This document shows positions 15,167 through 25,265 of a stretch of 64,000 nucleotides of DNA, in pieces. Source of the DNA: Pseudomonadota bacterium (lineage in GTDB: Bacteria > Bdellovibrionota > Bdellovibrionia > Bdellovibrionales > JACTMU01). The stretch spans positions 1-64,000 of the forward strand of contig JACTMU010000075.1 in NCBI GenBank assembly GCA_014584465.1, given 5' to 3'. Made by a program: the position numbers and the translations under genes. The notes below the pieces were generated by a model, which was not told where the DNA came from, did no database searches, and worked only from the letters and a program-made list of their open reading frames with translations. Every line of letters begins with the position of its first letter. Position 1 is the stretch's first letter.

Positions 15167-16882
15167 ATGGCACAACCAAAGGTAAAACTTGGCGAACTTC
15201 TGGTTCAAGAAAATGTCATCAATATGCAGCAACTGCAAAATGCAAAGAATGAACAAAAGAGTAAAGGTGGACGTCTCGTCGAACATCTCACCTCATTGGG
15301 TTACATCAATGAGAGGGCAATGGCTGAGTTTCTCGGCAAAAAGTTCAACGTCTCAACAGTCAATCTCGACAAGTTCGACCTTGATTCTGCGCTCTGTAAA
15401 ATGGTCCCCAAAGAGCTCTGTGTCAAGCATACCATTGTTCCCATCTCTAAAATAGGAAACACGGTGGTCTTTGCAGTTTCCGATCCTGGCCACCAGCGAA
15501 CAGTGGTGGATGATTTAAGGTACGTTACCCACTCTAAAGTTGAGTTGGTTGTGGCAACGGAATCCTCCATCAAAGCTGCGATCACAAAGCTCTATGGATC
15601 CTCAGAATCAGAGGATATGCGAACTCTGGTCGAAAACATCGCAGTTTCAAATGACATCATTGAAATCAAAGGAGGAGTCGAAGATGTCGAAGCTGTCGAT
15701 ATCAGCGAAGCCAATGATGATCCTGTGGTCAAACTCGTCAACAGCATGCTGATTGGATCCATTCGTGAAGGAGCCTCCGACATTCATGTTGAACCCTACG
15801 AGAAGAATTTTCGAGTCCGATACCGAATCGATGGAAACCTCTACGAACGGGCAACCCCGCCACTGGCTGCAGCAACTGCAGTCTCCAGTCGAATTAAGAT
15901 CCTCTCTAAGTTGGACATTGCCGAAAGACGTCTCCCCCAAGATGGTCGACTCTCTGTAAAACTTGCCGACGGCAGAAAGGTCGACTTTAGGGTGAGCATA
16001 CTTCCCACAATGTTTGGTGAAAAGGTTGTTCTTCGAATTTTAGATAAAGAGAGCTTAAAGTTGGATCTGGGCCGCCTTGGATTTGAGCCCGACACTCTCG
16101 AACTTGTTCGCCGAATGATTCACCTGCCTCAAGGAATGGTTCTTCTCACCGGTCCAACTGGAAGTGGAAAGACGACCACCATCTACTCTGCTCTGGCTGA
16201 ACTCAACACATCCGACGTGAACATCTGCACAGCAGAAGATCCTGTTGAGTTCAATCTCGAAGGGATCAATCAAGTCCAAGTTCGCCCTGAAATTGATCTT
16301 ACATTCGCCTCGGCGCTGAGAAGCTTTCTCCGTCAAGACCCTGACATTGTGCTCGTAGGGGAAATACGTGATTTAGAAACTGCCGAGATTGCCTTTAAGG
16401 CTGCAAGCACAGGGCATCTGGTGGTGAGTACTTTGCATACCAATGATGCCCCTGCAACAGTGACCCGTCTGATCGACATTGGCATCGAACCCTATCTGGT
16501 TGGCGCTACGGTCAATTTGATTTTGGCACAGCGACTGATTGCAAAGCTTTGTGAATCCTGCAAGGAACCCGAGAAGGTGGAAGAGTCGGTACTTCTGGAT
16601 GTTGGTTTTAGAGAAGATGAGATCGCCAAAGTTCAACTCTTTCGGGCCAATGGATGTAGGGTCTGCAACGGGGTTGGCTACAAAGGGCGCCTGGCGGTCT
16701 ATGAGGCCTTGGAAATGACAGAACCAATAAGAGAGGCCATTATGCTTTCAAAGAATGAAAAAGAGATTCGTAAAGTTGCAGTTGATGCTGGCATGAGGTC
16801 TCTTCGAAGAAGTGGTCTTGAGAAGGTGAAGATTGGTCTCTCCACCATTGAGGAAATCGTAAAAGTTACGATGAAAGGATAG
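15167..16882 (+). CDS. pilB: PilB type IV pilus extension ATPase
   Basis: PilB powers pilus assembly as a cytosolic hexamer on the inner-membrane platform PilC. The 571-residue protein has the N-terminal T2SSE_N domain (KLGELLVQENVINMQQL), then the ATPase core: Walker A GPTGSGKTTTIY near residue 329, the Asp box, Walker B DPDIVLVGEIRDLETAE and the His box STLHTND. The tetracysteine zinc site is complete (CESC and CRVC). It leads the pilB-pilT-pilC-pilS-pilR run. In Bdellovibrio-like predators type IV pili are needed for prey entry. Confidence 0.96.
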   Translation: MAQPKVKLGELLVQENVINMQQLQNAKNEQKSKGGRLVEHLTSLGYINERAMAEFLGKKFNVSTVNLDKFDLDSALCKMVPKELCVKHTIVPISKIGNTVVFAVSDPGHQRTVVDDLRYVTHSKVELVVATESSIKAAITKLYGSSESEDMRTLVENIAVSNDIIEIKGGVEDVEAVDISEANDDPVVKLVNSMLIGSIREGASDIHVEPYEKNFRVRYRIDGNLYERATPPLAAATAVSSRIKILSKLDIAERRLPQDGRLSVKLADGRKVDFRVSILPTMFGEKVVLRILDKESLKLDLGRLGFEPDTLELVRRMIHLPQGMVLLTGPTGSGKTTTIYSALAELNTSDVNICTAEDPVEFNLEGINQVQVRPEIDLTFASALRSFLRQDPDIVLVGEIRDLETAEIAFKAASTGHLVVSTLHTNDAPATVTRLIDIGIEPYLVGATVNLILAQRLIAKLCESCKEPEKVEESVLLDVGFREDEIAKVQLFRANGCRVCNGVGYKGRLAVYEALEMTEPIREAIMLSKNEKEIRKVAVDAGMRSLRRSGLEKVKIGLSTIEEIVKVTMKG

Positions 16883-16887
16883 AGATA

Positions 16888-17955
16888 TTGGTTACACTAC
16901 CCCAGTTGCTCAAGGCTGCCGTAGATCGAAATGCATCTGATGTTCATGTGACCGCAGGTTCAGCACCGCTCCTTAGGGTGGATGGAAATGTCCTTAGAGT
17001 GAAGACCGAAGACCTCACAGTGGAAGACAGCAAGCGTCTGTGCTATTCCGTACTGACGGATCTGCAGAAGAGTAAGTTTGAAGAGGAAAAGGAACTTGAT
17101 CTTAGCTTTGGGATCAAAGATCTTGCCCGTTTTCGGGCCAATCTCTATTTTCAACGAGGAGCTGTCTCTGGCGTCTTTCGTCAAATTCCCTTTACTATAC
17201 CTACGTTTAAGGATCTTGGACTCCCGACCGCCATTGGAGATTTGACAAGATTCCCCAATGGTCTAGTTCTAGTGACTGGTCCCACGGGATCAGGAAAATC
17301 ATCGACCATTGCGGCTATGGTGAACAAGATCAACGAGACCCGTCAAGGACATGTCATTGCATTGGAAGATCCCATCGAGTTCGTCCATGAGCACAAGAAC
17401 TGCATTATCAGTCAAAGAGAGATTGGATCTGACACGAACAACTTTCATCTTGCCTTAAGACAAGTGCTTCGCCAAGATCCCGATGTCTGTGTGATGGGAG
17501 AGCTGCGTGATCTTGAAAGCATTGAGTCGGCGCTTCGAATTGCCGAAACGGGCCACCTCGTCATCGGAACACTCCATACCAACTCTGCACTTCAAACGAT
17601 CAACCGATTGGTAAGTGTTTTCCCTCCAGGTCAACAGGAGCGCATTCGTATTCTTTTGAGTTTTGTTTTGCAGGCCATTGTCAGCCAAAGGCTTTTGCCT
17701 GGAATAAAATCGGGTCGCGTCGTAGCTACAGAGCTATTGATCTTAACTTCCAGTGTGAGAAACCTGATTCGTGAAAATAAGATTCACCAGATCTATGGAA
17801 TGATGCAGGTTGGCCAAGATAAGTCAGGAATGATGACTCTCAATCAATCACTTCTCAATCTGATCATTCGTCGACGGATTCATTTGAAAGAGGCTCTCAC
17901 GGTATCGCAAGACATTGACGAGCTTGAAGACATGATGAAGAAGGTAGGTGTCTAA
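16888..17955 (+). CDS. pilT: PilT type IV pilus retraction ATPase
   Basis: A 355-residue PilT drives pilus disassembly and twitching. It begins at TTG 16888, 5 bp after pilB, with AAAGGAT as binding site. Motifs: RNASDVHVTAGSAPLLRVDG at the N terminus, Walker A GPTGSGKSSTIAAMV, Walker B DPDVCVMGELRDLESIE, His box GTLHTNS. The C-terminal AIRxLIRE retraction motif is present as SVRNLIRENKIHQ. The stop overlaps the pilC start (TAATG). TTG may limit its translation relative to PilB and PilC. Confidence 0.96.
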   Translation: MVTLPQLLKAAVDRNASDVHVTAGSAPLLRVDGNVLRVKTEDLTVEDSKRLCYSVLTDLQKSKFEEEKELDLSFGIKDLARFRANLYFQRGAVSGVFRQIPFTIPTFKDLGLPTAIGDLTRFPNGLVLVTGPTGSGKSSTIAAMVNKINETRQGHVIALEDPIEFVHEHKNCIISQREIGSDTNNFHLALRQVLRQDPDVCVMGELRDLESIESALRIAETGHLVIGTLHTNSALQTINRLVSVFPPGQQERIRILLSFVLQAIVSQRLLPGIKSGRVVATELLILTSSVRNLIRENKIHQIYGMMQVGQDKSGMMTLNQSLLNLIIRRRIHLKEALTVSQDIDELEDMMKKVGV

Positions 17956-19169
17956 TGTCCAGGTTCGCCTATGTTGCAAAAACCTTAGATGGAAAAACCG
18001 TTAAAGGTGAAGTCGAAGCAGAAAATGATTCTGAAGTTAAGATCAAACTGCGGGCGCAGCAGCTCATTCCACTGAACATTGTGCTAAAGATGGATGTCCC
18101 ACGATCTCACGGTGGCGGACCGGCGTTTGGAGGAAGAGTTAAGCCTAAAGATCTTCAGATCTTTACACGTCAGTTTGCCGTACTCATTGGAGCCGGTGTT
18201 CCGGTCATGCAAAGTGTTGAAGCCCTTATGAAGGGTTCCAATAGCCCCGCCCTTCGAAAGGGGTTAGAAGGTGTTGCCGCAGACATTGGAAAAGGAAAGC
18301 GCTTAGGAGAATCACTGGCGCGGTTTCCAAACATCTTTGATCGCCTCTATGTAAATCTTGTCAAAGCCGGTGAAGAGGCCGGAGCTTTGGACATAGTGCT
18401 CGAGCGGCTCGCAGTCTACATTGAAAAATCCGTCGCTCTTCGTGGAAAAGTTATGGGAGCTCTCTGGTATCCTGCAATCATCATCGTGGTTGCGGCCCTT
18501 GTGATTTCAGCGATCATGATCTTTGTCATTCCGTCCTTTATGGAGATGTTCAAGAGCTCTGGCTCCGAGCTCCCATGGTTGACCCAAAAAGTTGTGGAGA
18601 TGAGCCAGTTCCTCTCACAAAAGTGGTATTTGATCTTAGCAGGAATCATTGGCTCAGTCTTTTTGTTCAAACAGTACAGGAACTCCATCAGTGGTCGAAG
18701 ATTGACCGACAGGATCTTCATTCAAGTTCCACTCTTTGGGGATCTCATATTGAAGAGCTCCATTGCACGACTGTCGCGCACACTCTCGACCCTTCTTTCC
18801 TCAGGAGTTGGCATCATTGAGGCATTTGAAATCGCCGCACGTGTGGCAGGAAACTGGGTGATCGAACAGGCCATTCGTAGAGCGAAGGACTCCATCGCAA
18901 AGGGAAAGGCGATTGCCACTCCCCTTGCCAAAGAGCGCATCATTCCCTCAATGGTGATCACGATGATCAACATCGGCGAACAGACGGGAGCTCTGGATAC
19001 AATGCTTGGAAAAATTGCCGACTTTTATGAGGATGAGGTCGACAACGTGGTGGGTGCGCTCACAAGTGTCATTGAACCTCTTCTCATGGTCTTTTTAGGA
19101 GGCATCATTGCAGTGATCGTAATTGCTATGTATCTTCCTATTTTTCAGATGGCCGGAACCATGGGATAG
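17955..19169 (+). CDS. pilC: PilC inner-membrane platform protein of type IV pili
   Basis: PilC (GspF family) is the polytopic platform that PilB and PilT act on. The 404-residue protein has the usual N terminus (SRFAYVAKTLDGKTVKGEVE) and two homologous T2SSF domains (IFTRQFAVLIGAGVPVMQSV and RLSRTLSTLLSSGVGIIEAF), each followed by hydrophobic helices near residues 170-195, 222-240 and 370-395. The Gly-rich loop after residue 40 is a linker. It overlaps pilT by one base and lies 3 bp before pilS. Confidence 0.95.
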   Translation: MSRFAYVAKTLDGKTVKGEVEAENDSEVKIKLRAQQLIPLNIVLKMDVPRSHGGGPAFGGRVKPKDLQIFTRQFAVLIGAGVPVMQSVEALMKGSNSPALRKGLEGVAADIGKGKRLGESLARFPNIFDRLYVNLVKAGEEAGALDIVLERLAVYIEKSVALRGKVMGALWYPAIIIVVAALVISAIMIFVIPSFMEMFKSSGSELPWLTQKVVEMSQFLSQKWYLILAGIIGSVFLFKQYRNSISGRRLTDRIFIQVPLFGDLILKSSIARLSRTLSTLLSSGVGIIEAFEIAARVAGNWVIEQAIRRAKDSIAKGKAIATPLAKERIIPSMVITMINIGEQTGALDTMLGKIADFYEDEVDNVVGALTSVIEPLLMVFLGGIIAVIVIAMYLPIFQMAGTMG

Positions 19170-19172
19170 CGT

Positions 19173-20768
19173 GTGCCTAAGAGTAGCGGCCAGCAAATGA
19201 TCCTCATCCAGGGCGTACGTCTTGGATTTCAATTGACGATTCTGCTCACGGCTCTCTTTTTTCAGATGATTCAACCACAATTCATCAGTCTCGAAGTTCT
19301 TCAACCGATTTACCTTCTTCTTATGATCTCTTTTTTTATCAATGGCAATTATCTATTCTTTCTCGAGCAATCTCTACGGCACTGGTCAATCACGGGCGTG
19401 TTGTTTGTAGCTGAAGCGCTATTTGTAACGCTGCTTGTCTACTATGTTCAAATCAATCAATCTCTATTTTTGTTTCTCTATCTTGTGAACATCATACTTT
19501 GTGGCTTTGTCTTTGGAAAGAGAGGGGCATTTTTTTTGGCTTTCATCACCTCGATCGCATTTAATTTTTCACTGATTCTAGGACCAGAACTCAGAGGTCA
19601 AACTCTTGTGTTCACTGTGGTACTGAACAATCTCTCTTTTTTTGCGATCGCCGCTCTCTCTGGCGTATTGAGTGAACAGCTCGATTTCATGGGGGTCAAA
19701 CTCAAGGAGCACGCCCGTGATTTGCGCGATCTGCAGCAACTCAATCGAATGATTGTTGATAATCTTGGGACTGGCCTTGTCACAGTTGACCCTAGTGGAA
19801 CCATTGTTCTTGCAAATCCTTCCCTTTATCGGATCTTAGAAAAAAGCAGAAGTCTCGTGGGCGATTCCATTGACTGCCTCTTTCCAAAGATCAGTGAAAA
19901 AATCAAAGGGGCTTTAAGACACGAGGAACGGCTTGAGGTCAGACAATTTGAAGAGTTCTTTGAAACTGATCAAGGAGATAAGAGGATCTTAGACATCACT
20001 GCATCTTTTGTGAATCGTGAAGACAATGAGAAAGACCATACCATTCTGCTGATTCAGGATCTAACACAGCTTCGAAAGATGGAGTTTGCAGTTCGCCAAT
20101 CTGAGAAGCTGGCGGCCGTGGGACAACTTGCTGCTGGTATTGCACATGAAATTCGAAATCCACTTGCCAGTATCAGTGGAAGCATTCAGTTCTTACAAGC
20201 TAACATGAGCAACTTGAACTCAGATGAAAAACGACTTATGAACATCATGATCAAAGAGATCGATCGACTGAACAAGTTGATCTCAGAGTTCTTGGAGTAC
20301 GTTCGTCCAGATAAGCCCCCTGAGGAAGTGGTGGACTTGGGCCCTCTTCTGGATGAGATCTTGGATCAGCTGGAGGTCAGTGGCAAAACTGGAGCTGTAA
20401 AACAGAAAAAAATCTTAGAAATGACTTCACCCATCATGGGAAATCGGGACAAACTCAAACAAGTATTTCTCAATATGATGATCAATGCCTATCAAGCTCT
20501 AGAACAAGTTGAAGATGGGACCGTCACAGTTCACCTTTCAGAGGAGAGCGATTGGGTTGTTGTGAGAATTCAAGACAATGGTTGCGGGATGAGTACAGAG
20601 ACTATGAAACGCGTCTTTGAACCTTTTCACACCACCAAACCAAAGGGGACTGGGCTCGGGTTGGCCATCAGCCACAAAATTGTAGAATCCCATCGAGGGC
20701 GCATCCACATTGAAAGTGAACTTGGCAAAGGGGCTTCCTTTATCCTCGAGTTCCCAAAACGAATGTGA
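19173..20768 (+). CDS. pilS: PilS membrane sensor histidine kinase
   Basis: A 531-residue kinase starting at GTG 19173. Residues 1-160 hold about six hydrophobic helices typical of PilS, which reads PilA levels in the membrane. A PAS domain follows (MIVDNLGTGLVTVDPSGTIV), then the HisKA box GIAHEIRNPLASISGS with the phospho-acceptor His, and the HATPase boxes NMMINAYQAL, DNGCGMS and GTGLGLAISHKIV. It should phosphorylate the PilR encoded 108 bp downstream. The target pilA gene is not in this window. Confidence 0.93.
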   Translation: MPKSSGQQMILIQGVRLGFQLTILLTALFFQMIQPQFISLEVLQPIYLLLMISFFINGNYLFFLEQSLRHWSITGVLFVAEALFVTLLVYYVQINQSLFLFLYLVNIILCGFVFGKRGAFFLAFITSIAFNFSLILGPELRGQTLVFTVVLNNLSFFAIAALSGVLSEQLDFMGVKLKEHARDLRDLQQLNRMIVDNLGTGLVTVDPSGTIVLANPSLYRILEKSRSLVGDSIDCLFPKISEKIKGALRHEERLEVRQFEEFFETDQGDKRILDITASFVNREDNEKDHTILLIQDLTQLRKMEFAVRQSEKLAAVGQLAAGIAHEIRNPLASISGSIQFLQANMSNLNSDEKRLMNIMIKEIDRLNKLISEFLEYVRPDKPPEEVVDLGPLLDEILDQLEVSGKTGAVKQKKILEMTSPIMGNRDKLKQVFLNMMINAYQALEQVEDGTVTVHLSEESDWVVVRIQDNGCGMSTETMKRVFEPFHTTKPKGTGLGLAISHKIVESHRGRIHIESELGKGASFILEFPKRM

Positions 20769-20876
20769 TCGCTTTGAGTATAAACCCGACCATTGGTAGA
20801 GACTTCCGGAGAGAGTTCTTGAAAAGACCGCCGTTTGGAGAGAACATCATATGAGGAGTCACAAGTAGGAGCGCCG

Positions 20877-22286
20877 ATGAAGCCAAGGATTTTGGTTGTT
20901 GATGACGAAGAGTCCATTCGAGAATTTCTGGACATCATGTTACGTAAAGAGGGTTATGAGGTAACTTGTGCTGAAGATGGGCGACGTGCCTCGGAGCTTC
21001 TGCAGAAGAAGAGCTTTGACCTTGTGATCTCAGATCTCCAGATGCCCAACATGACCGGCATGCAACTTCTTCAGTTTGTTCGTGAGAACTATCCAGAAGT
21101 GCTCTTCATGATGATCACTGCCTTTGGGACTACAGAGTCTGCGGTTGAGGCGATGAAGCTTGGAGCCTACGACTATCTCACCAAACCATTTAAGATCGAT
21201 GAAGTTCGGATCATTATTGGTCACGCGTTGCGAAGTCATACCCTTGAGATTGAAAATCGACTGTTAAAGCGTGAGCTTGTAAAAGAGAATACCTTTCAGA
21301 ACATTGTTGGCAATTCGCCGTCGATGCATCGTGTATTTGACCTCATCCGACGTGTTGCAGATGCACCGACCAACGTCTTGATCACAGGTGAGAGCGGAAC
21401 TGGGAAAGAGGTGGTTGCAAAGGCCATTCATTACACAGGAGTCCTCAAAGACAAGCCCTTTGTAACCATCAACTGTGGGGCGATTCCAGAAACACTGATG
21501 GAATCAGAGATGTTTGGTCATAAAAAGGGCTCCTTCACTGGAGCCGTCGTGGATAAGGCTGGGCTCTTTGAAGTTGCTGATGAAGGGACCCTTTTCCTTG
21601 ATGAGGTGGGCGAGTTGCCTCTGACGATTCAAGTAAAGTTGCTTCGTGCCATTCAAGAAAGAGTGATCCGACGTGTGGGGGATGTCGAAGATACGAAGGT
21701 CAGCGTTCGAATCATTGCAGCAACCAATCGTGAGCTTCAGCAGATGGTTCGCGACGGCAGTTTTCGCCAAGATCTCTACTACAGATTAAATGTGATCAAC
21801 ATTGAACTTCCAGCCCTAAGAGAGCGCAGTGAGGACATACCGTTACTTGTAAAACACTTTATCAAGAAACACTCTTCGAAGCTGGGAAAATCGATCGATC
21901 ACATCAGTGACGAGGCGATGACGATTCTGAAGGGTTACGACTATCCTGGAAATATCCGAGAACTCGAAAACATCATTGAACGAACGGTCGCCCTTGAAGG
22001 TGGCGCATCGATCTTACCTGAAAGTCTGCCTCCTTTTGTGAATACGAAGGGCGGTCGAAAACTTGCTTCAAGCCACGAGATTGAGGTGACCGACGACGGA
22101 GTCGACTTAGATAAAGTGATTGGGCAGATTGAAAAGGAGCTCTTGATCAAGGCCATCCACGCCGCTGGCGGCGTTAAAAAAAGGGCGGCAAAGCTCCTTG
22201 GGATCACATTTCGCTCCATGCGCTACCGAGTGGAGAAGTACAATCTGGGTAGCGCCACAGACGATGAATTTGATGATGAAGGCTAG
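20877..22286 (+). CDS. pilR: PilR sigma-54-dependent response regulator
   Basis: About 469 residues from ATG 20877, preceded by AGGAG at 5-nt spacing; the open frame from 20835 lacks such a site. The receiver domain has the VVDDEES acid pocket and the phospho-acceptor in VISDLQMPN. The AAA+ domain has Walker A GESGTGKEVVAKAIH, the sigma-54 contact loop as KGSFTGAV (Ser in place of Ala in GAFTGA) and Walker B FLDEVGELP. The Fis-type helix-turn-helix (VKKRAAKLLGITFRSMRYR) ends the protein. It is expected to activate pilA and related sigma-54 promoters. Confidence 0.94.
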   Translation: MKPRILVVDDEESIREFLDIMLRKEGYEVTCAEDGRRASELLQKKSFDLVISDLQMPNMTGMQLLQFVRENYPEVLFMMITAFGTTESAVEAMKLGAYDYLTKPFKIDEVRIIIGHALRSHTLEIENRLLKRELVKENTFQNIVGNSPSMHRVFDLIRRVADAPTNVLITGESGTGKEVVAKAIHYTGVLKDKPFVTINCGAIPETLMESEMFGHKKGSFTGAVVDKAGLFEVADEGTLFLDEVGELPLTIQVKLLRAIQERVIRRVGDVEDTKVSVRIIAATNRELQQMVRDGSFRQDLYYRLNVINIELPALRERSEDIPLLVKHFIKKHSSKLGKSIDHISDEAMTILKGYDYPGNIRELENIIERTVALEGGASILPESLPPFVNTKGGRKLASSHEIEVTDDGVDLDKVIGQIEKELLIKAIHAAGGVKKRAAKLLGITFRSMRYRVEKYNLGSATDDEFDDEG

Positions 22287-22453
22287 CCCCACTGTTTAGC
22301 CCCACTGTGGTCCCCAACATTTCCAAGCTCAGTGCCGATTCAATTTGACACAAAGCCCTCACATGCTAGATTAGGTAGCTTTTCCCCGGCATCTATGCTC
22401 AGGTCCGGGATACAATGGGCCCACCTCAGTGCTAAGCTATCTGGAGAGATTGG

Positions 22454-23545
22454 ATGCAGTTGCCATCACTTACAATCAGAAATTCGAAGATTGAAACCTG
22501 CATCGTACAAGGTGGCATGGGGATTGGACTTTCTGGATTTCGCCTGGCAGGAACGGTGGCACTGGAGGGGGGACTTGGCGTGGTTTCAAGTGCCGCTCTT
22601 GACCGAATTGTTGCAGCGCGCGTCGGCAGTAAACGACCTACCCACCCACGAGAAGCTGCCGCCATAGAGATTACGGACGCCAAGAAACTGGGCCATGGAC
22701 ACCCCGTTGGGATCAACATCATGGTGGCGGTGGTCCGCCAATACAGCCATTCGGTCTTAGGTTCGATGGATGGAGGAGTAGATGTGATCATCAGTGGTGC
22801 GGGGCTGCCGCTGGCACTTCCTGACATCGTCAAAGATCATATTCGAGCCGATGAAGTGGCCCTTGTCCCCATTGTCTCCTCCGGTCGAGCACTGGATTTG
22901 ATTTGTCGTCGTTGGAAGCGATCGGGACGTCTGCCAGATGCGGTCGTAGTAGAGGGACCTATGGCTGGAGGCCACGTTGCCTGGCGAACTTTGAAAGATG
23001 CCTATGACCCTAAAAATCGTCTAGAAAACCTCGTGGTTGAGGTGATTGAAGAGGCCAAGAGGTGGGGGAATATACCAATCATTGCAGCTGGCGGAATCTA
23101 CACCCATGATGACATTTGGAAATATCTCGAAGTGGGATGTGCGGGAGTTCAAATGGGGACTCGATTTCTTGCCACACATGAAAGTGGGGCATCTGAAACT
23201 TATAAGAAAAAGATATTGGAATGCAAAAAAGAGGACATCATACTTGCTGAAAAAAATGGATCTCCTTGTGGGATGTTGTTTCATGTCATAAAGGACGCCC
23301 CGTTTTACGAGGAGGCAGTTGCTCAATTGCGTCCGCCCAACTGCAACAAAGGCTACGTGCTCAGTCGCGATCTTAAGTGCTCTTCGAAGACAGGAACGGA
23401 GACTCTCTGCATTTGCAATGGACTTCTCGCTTCGGTTGGCCTTAATCCAGCAGAAAAGGAGCTCTACACCATTGGAGCCAATGGCTACAGAGTGGACCGC
23501 ATTCTCTCGGTGAAAGAGCTGATGGATGAGCTTAAAGGCACATGA
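22454..23545 (+). CDS. Nitronate monooxygenase family FMN enzyme
   Basis: A 363-residue TIM-barrel flavoprotein of the 2-nitropropane dioxygenase/NMO family. The start has IVQGGMGIGLSGFRLA for FMN phosphate contact. GPMAGGHVAW carries the catalytic His of class I enzymes. IPIIAAGGIYTHDDIWKYL and AGVQMGTRFLAT close the barrel. NMO enzymes oxidise alkyl nitronates such as propionate-3-nitronate; several relatives are enoyl reductases, so the substrate is open. The C-terminal region holds several Cys residues (CSSKTGTETLCICNG), unusual for the family. It stands alone after pilR. Confidence 0.85.
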   Translation: MQLPSLTIRNSKIETCIVQGGMGIGLSGFRLAGTVALEGGLGVVSSAALDRIVAARVGSKRPTHPREAAAIEITDAKKLGHGHPVGINIMVAVVRQYSHSVLGSMDGGVDVIISGAGLPLALPDIVKDHIRADEVALVPIVSSGRALDLICRRWKRSGRLPDAVVVEGPMAGGHVAWRTLKDAYDPKNRLENLVVEVIEEAKRWGNIPIIAAGGIYTHDDIWKYLEVGCAGVQMGTRFLATHESGASETYKKKILECKKEDIILAEKNGSPCGMLFHVIKDAPFYEEAVAQLRPPNCNKGYVLSRDLKCSSKTGTETLCICNGLLASVGLNPAEKELYTIGANGYRVDRILSVKELMDELKGT

Positions 23546-23609
23546 AAGGCAGTGGCAGGCGCCAGACCAGAGGTAGGGCGACTCACTCGTAACGAAAACA
23601 ATAAGAGAT

Positions 23610-23683
23610 TGACCCCGGCAGGAATCGAACCTGCGACCCTCAGTTTAGGAAACTGATGCTCTATCCTACTGAGCTACGAGGTC
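23610..23683 (-). tRNA. tRNA-Arg (anticodon CCU)
   Basis: The minus strand folds as a complete cloverleaf of 74 nt: acceptor GACCTCG pairs with CGGGGTC, the anticodon stem TCAGT/ACTGA encloses TTCCTAA with anticodon CCT, and the T arm reads GCAGGTTCGATTCCTGC. CCA is not encoded. It reads AGG codons. It sits alone between an NMO gene and an MscS gene, with no integrase next to it. Confidence 0.95.
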
Positions 23684-23735
23684 ATTGGTTAAGGATGTTG
23701 GTCATTGCTAACAAATTTCTCAACTGAGTTCAACG

Positions 23736-24566
23736 TCATTTCTGTTGAGATTCTAACTTTGAAAAGAATCGCTTAAAGACCGCCTGCTCCAGACGCCCCT
23801 TTCGTTGTGAAGGGACGGGCATCCGCACCACTAGGTCCACTCGATTGGGGTCGGGAAAGTGCAGGGTGACACGTGGATCGGGATTTGGAGGTTCAATCCC
23901 CTTAATGTGACTCATCTGATCCATCGTGATGCGCGCCTCTTCAAGATAGGGGGCACACTCCTCATTGGCAGCTTCAAGGAGCTTGCTCTCAGCCTTCTGC
24001 CACTGACCCTCCCTTGGAAACGGAAGTCGAAATGTATGAAGCACATACTTCTGTGCAGAAGTCTCATTAAGAATGGGCGTCGTCAAAAAGAGACAGTTTG
24101 GGATCTCAATGGATCTTCCTGTGTATTGATGAAGATCCAGACCTGGGCCGATCTCCAACAGTGTGGTGGTAAAAAATGAGTGATCGATCACATCCCCGTG
24201 GAACTGCCCTACCTGGATTCGGTCTCCGAGGTCAAACGGACGAGTGCTGCCTCGGAGCACTCCTCCGAGAAAACAGAGGATGAGCTCTTTGGTTGCAATC
24301 ACTATGGCAGCTGCAACGGCAACCAGCGAGAAGGCAAAGGTTCTCAGCTCAGTAGCCCAAATGACCACAACACCAATGATCAAAAAGACAAAGAGAAAGT
24401 TCTTGATTTGAAAAATCCATTTGCGTCGAATGTCCGCATTGGGTGGTCTCCAACGAGTCAGCGCATTGACCGTCATCCATCTTACAATCCAAAATGAGAG
24501 AATTAAAATGAGGGTGCTAATGATGTTGTTGGCCGTCTGAGGATTCATCGTAGACAGAAAATTCAT
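23736..24566 (-). CDS. MscS-family mechanosensitive channel
   Basis: A 276-residue channel of the small MscS type that releases solutes on hypo-osmotic shock. Three membrane helices lie at about residues 12-35, 55-72 and 76-110; the last is the pore helix (VAVAAAIVIATKELILCFLG) running into GSTRPFDLGDRIQVGQFHG, the beta-domain entry that is the family signature. The C-terminal part is cytosolic with a basic end. A Cys and Leu-rich stretch in the pore helix differs from the Ala/Gly packing of E. coli MscS. Confidence 0.88.
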   Translation of the reverse strand: MNFLSTMNPQTANNIISTLILILSFWIVRWMTVNALTRWRPPNADIRRKWIFQIKNFLFVFLIIGVVVIWATELRTFAFSLVAVAAAIVIATKELILCFLGGVLRGSTRPFDLGDRIQVGQFHGDVIDHSFFTTTLLEIGPGLDLHQYTGRSIEIPNCLFLTTPILNETSAQKYVLHTFRLPFPREGQWQKAESKLLEAANEECAPYLEEARITMDQMSHIKGIEPPNPDPRVTLHFPDPNRVDLVVRMPVPSQRKGRLEQAVFKRFFSKLESQQK

Positions 24567-24836
24567 AGCCTAGTTTACTTCAAAGATTGTGGTTTGGACA
24601 CTGGTGCTTCCGTCGTGGTCTCTCCACATCGAAAAGCCTCGATGAAATTTTGTAAATCGACTTAGGTCCGAGCACAAAGATCTCTACGTTTTATCGGGTA
24701 AAAAATCCCTTCGCAATCTGTGTCGCAAAGTTTCCCCAATGGACTGTATGTCTTTGGGCTGGATTCGCCTTTCATGGTATAGAAGATTCTCTTTTGAACC
24801 TCTATAATAATCATAGAAAGGATGGAGATTAAGACT

Positions 24837-25259
24837 ATGTCCGCACCCGATCATTTGAAAAGAATCCTCATCGACTCACGAACAAAGGCGGATGAGGTGC
24901 TCAAAGCCTCTCACGTCGATTATGAAGTCAAATCTCTCATAAAAGATCTGCTCATATTGGGCGACGCTGCGGAAAAGTCGATGAACGACACGGTCGTCCA
25001 ATCAGCTGATGCGCGAGTTCTTAAGAAACGTCTTGATTCATTGAAAATGCAGATGAGAAACATGGAACCCGCAATGGAAAAGATGACTCTCTTTAAAGAG
25101 CAAATCCTTCCCGTCGTTCAGGAAGAGGTGAAGACGATCACGCAGGCCGCAAATGAGATCCTTGGCCGTCACAAACCAGGCGAGCCCAACTCACGCTGTG
25201 CAAGCCTCGTCAAAATTTCTCTCCAATCTCTTGTCACAGCCCTCGCCAAACTCGAATAA
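24837..25259 (+). CDS. Hypothetical helical cytosolic protein (140 aa)
   Basis: A small, charged, all-helical protein with heptad-like stretches (RVLKKRLDSLKMQMRNMEPAMEKM) and no signal peptide or membrane segment. I do not recognise the family. ATG 24837 is preferred: GGAG lies 9 nt before it, whereas ATG 24822 has AAAGG directly against it. A TATAAT at 24803-24808 may be the -10 box. Seven bases after the stop a perfect 37-bp hairpin begins, which could end its transcript. Confidence 0.6.
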   Translation: MSAPDHLKRILIDSRTKADEVLKASHVDYEVKSLIKDLLILGDAAEKSMNDTVVQSADARVLKKRLDSLKMQMRNMEPAMEKMTLFKEQILPVVQEEVKTITQAANEILGRHKPGEPNSRCASLVKISLQSLVTALAKLE

Positions 25260-25265
25260 GGGTAC

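Noticed and set aside
22332-22667. 111-codon ORF before and inside the NMO gene
   Set aside because: Most of it is an alternative frame of the NMO gene, which has clear motifs.
23610-23683. tRNA-Arg as an integration site
   Set aside because: No integrase, no 3' tRNA duplicate and ordinary flanking genes.
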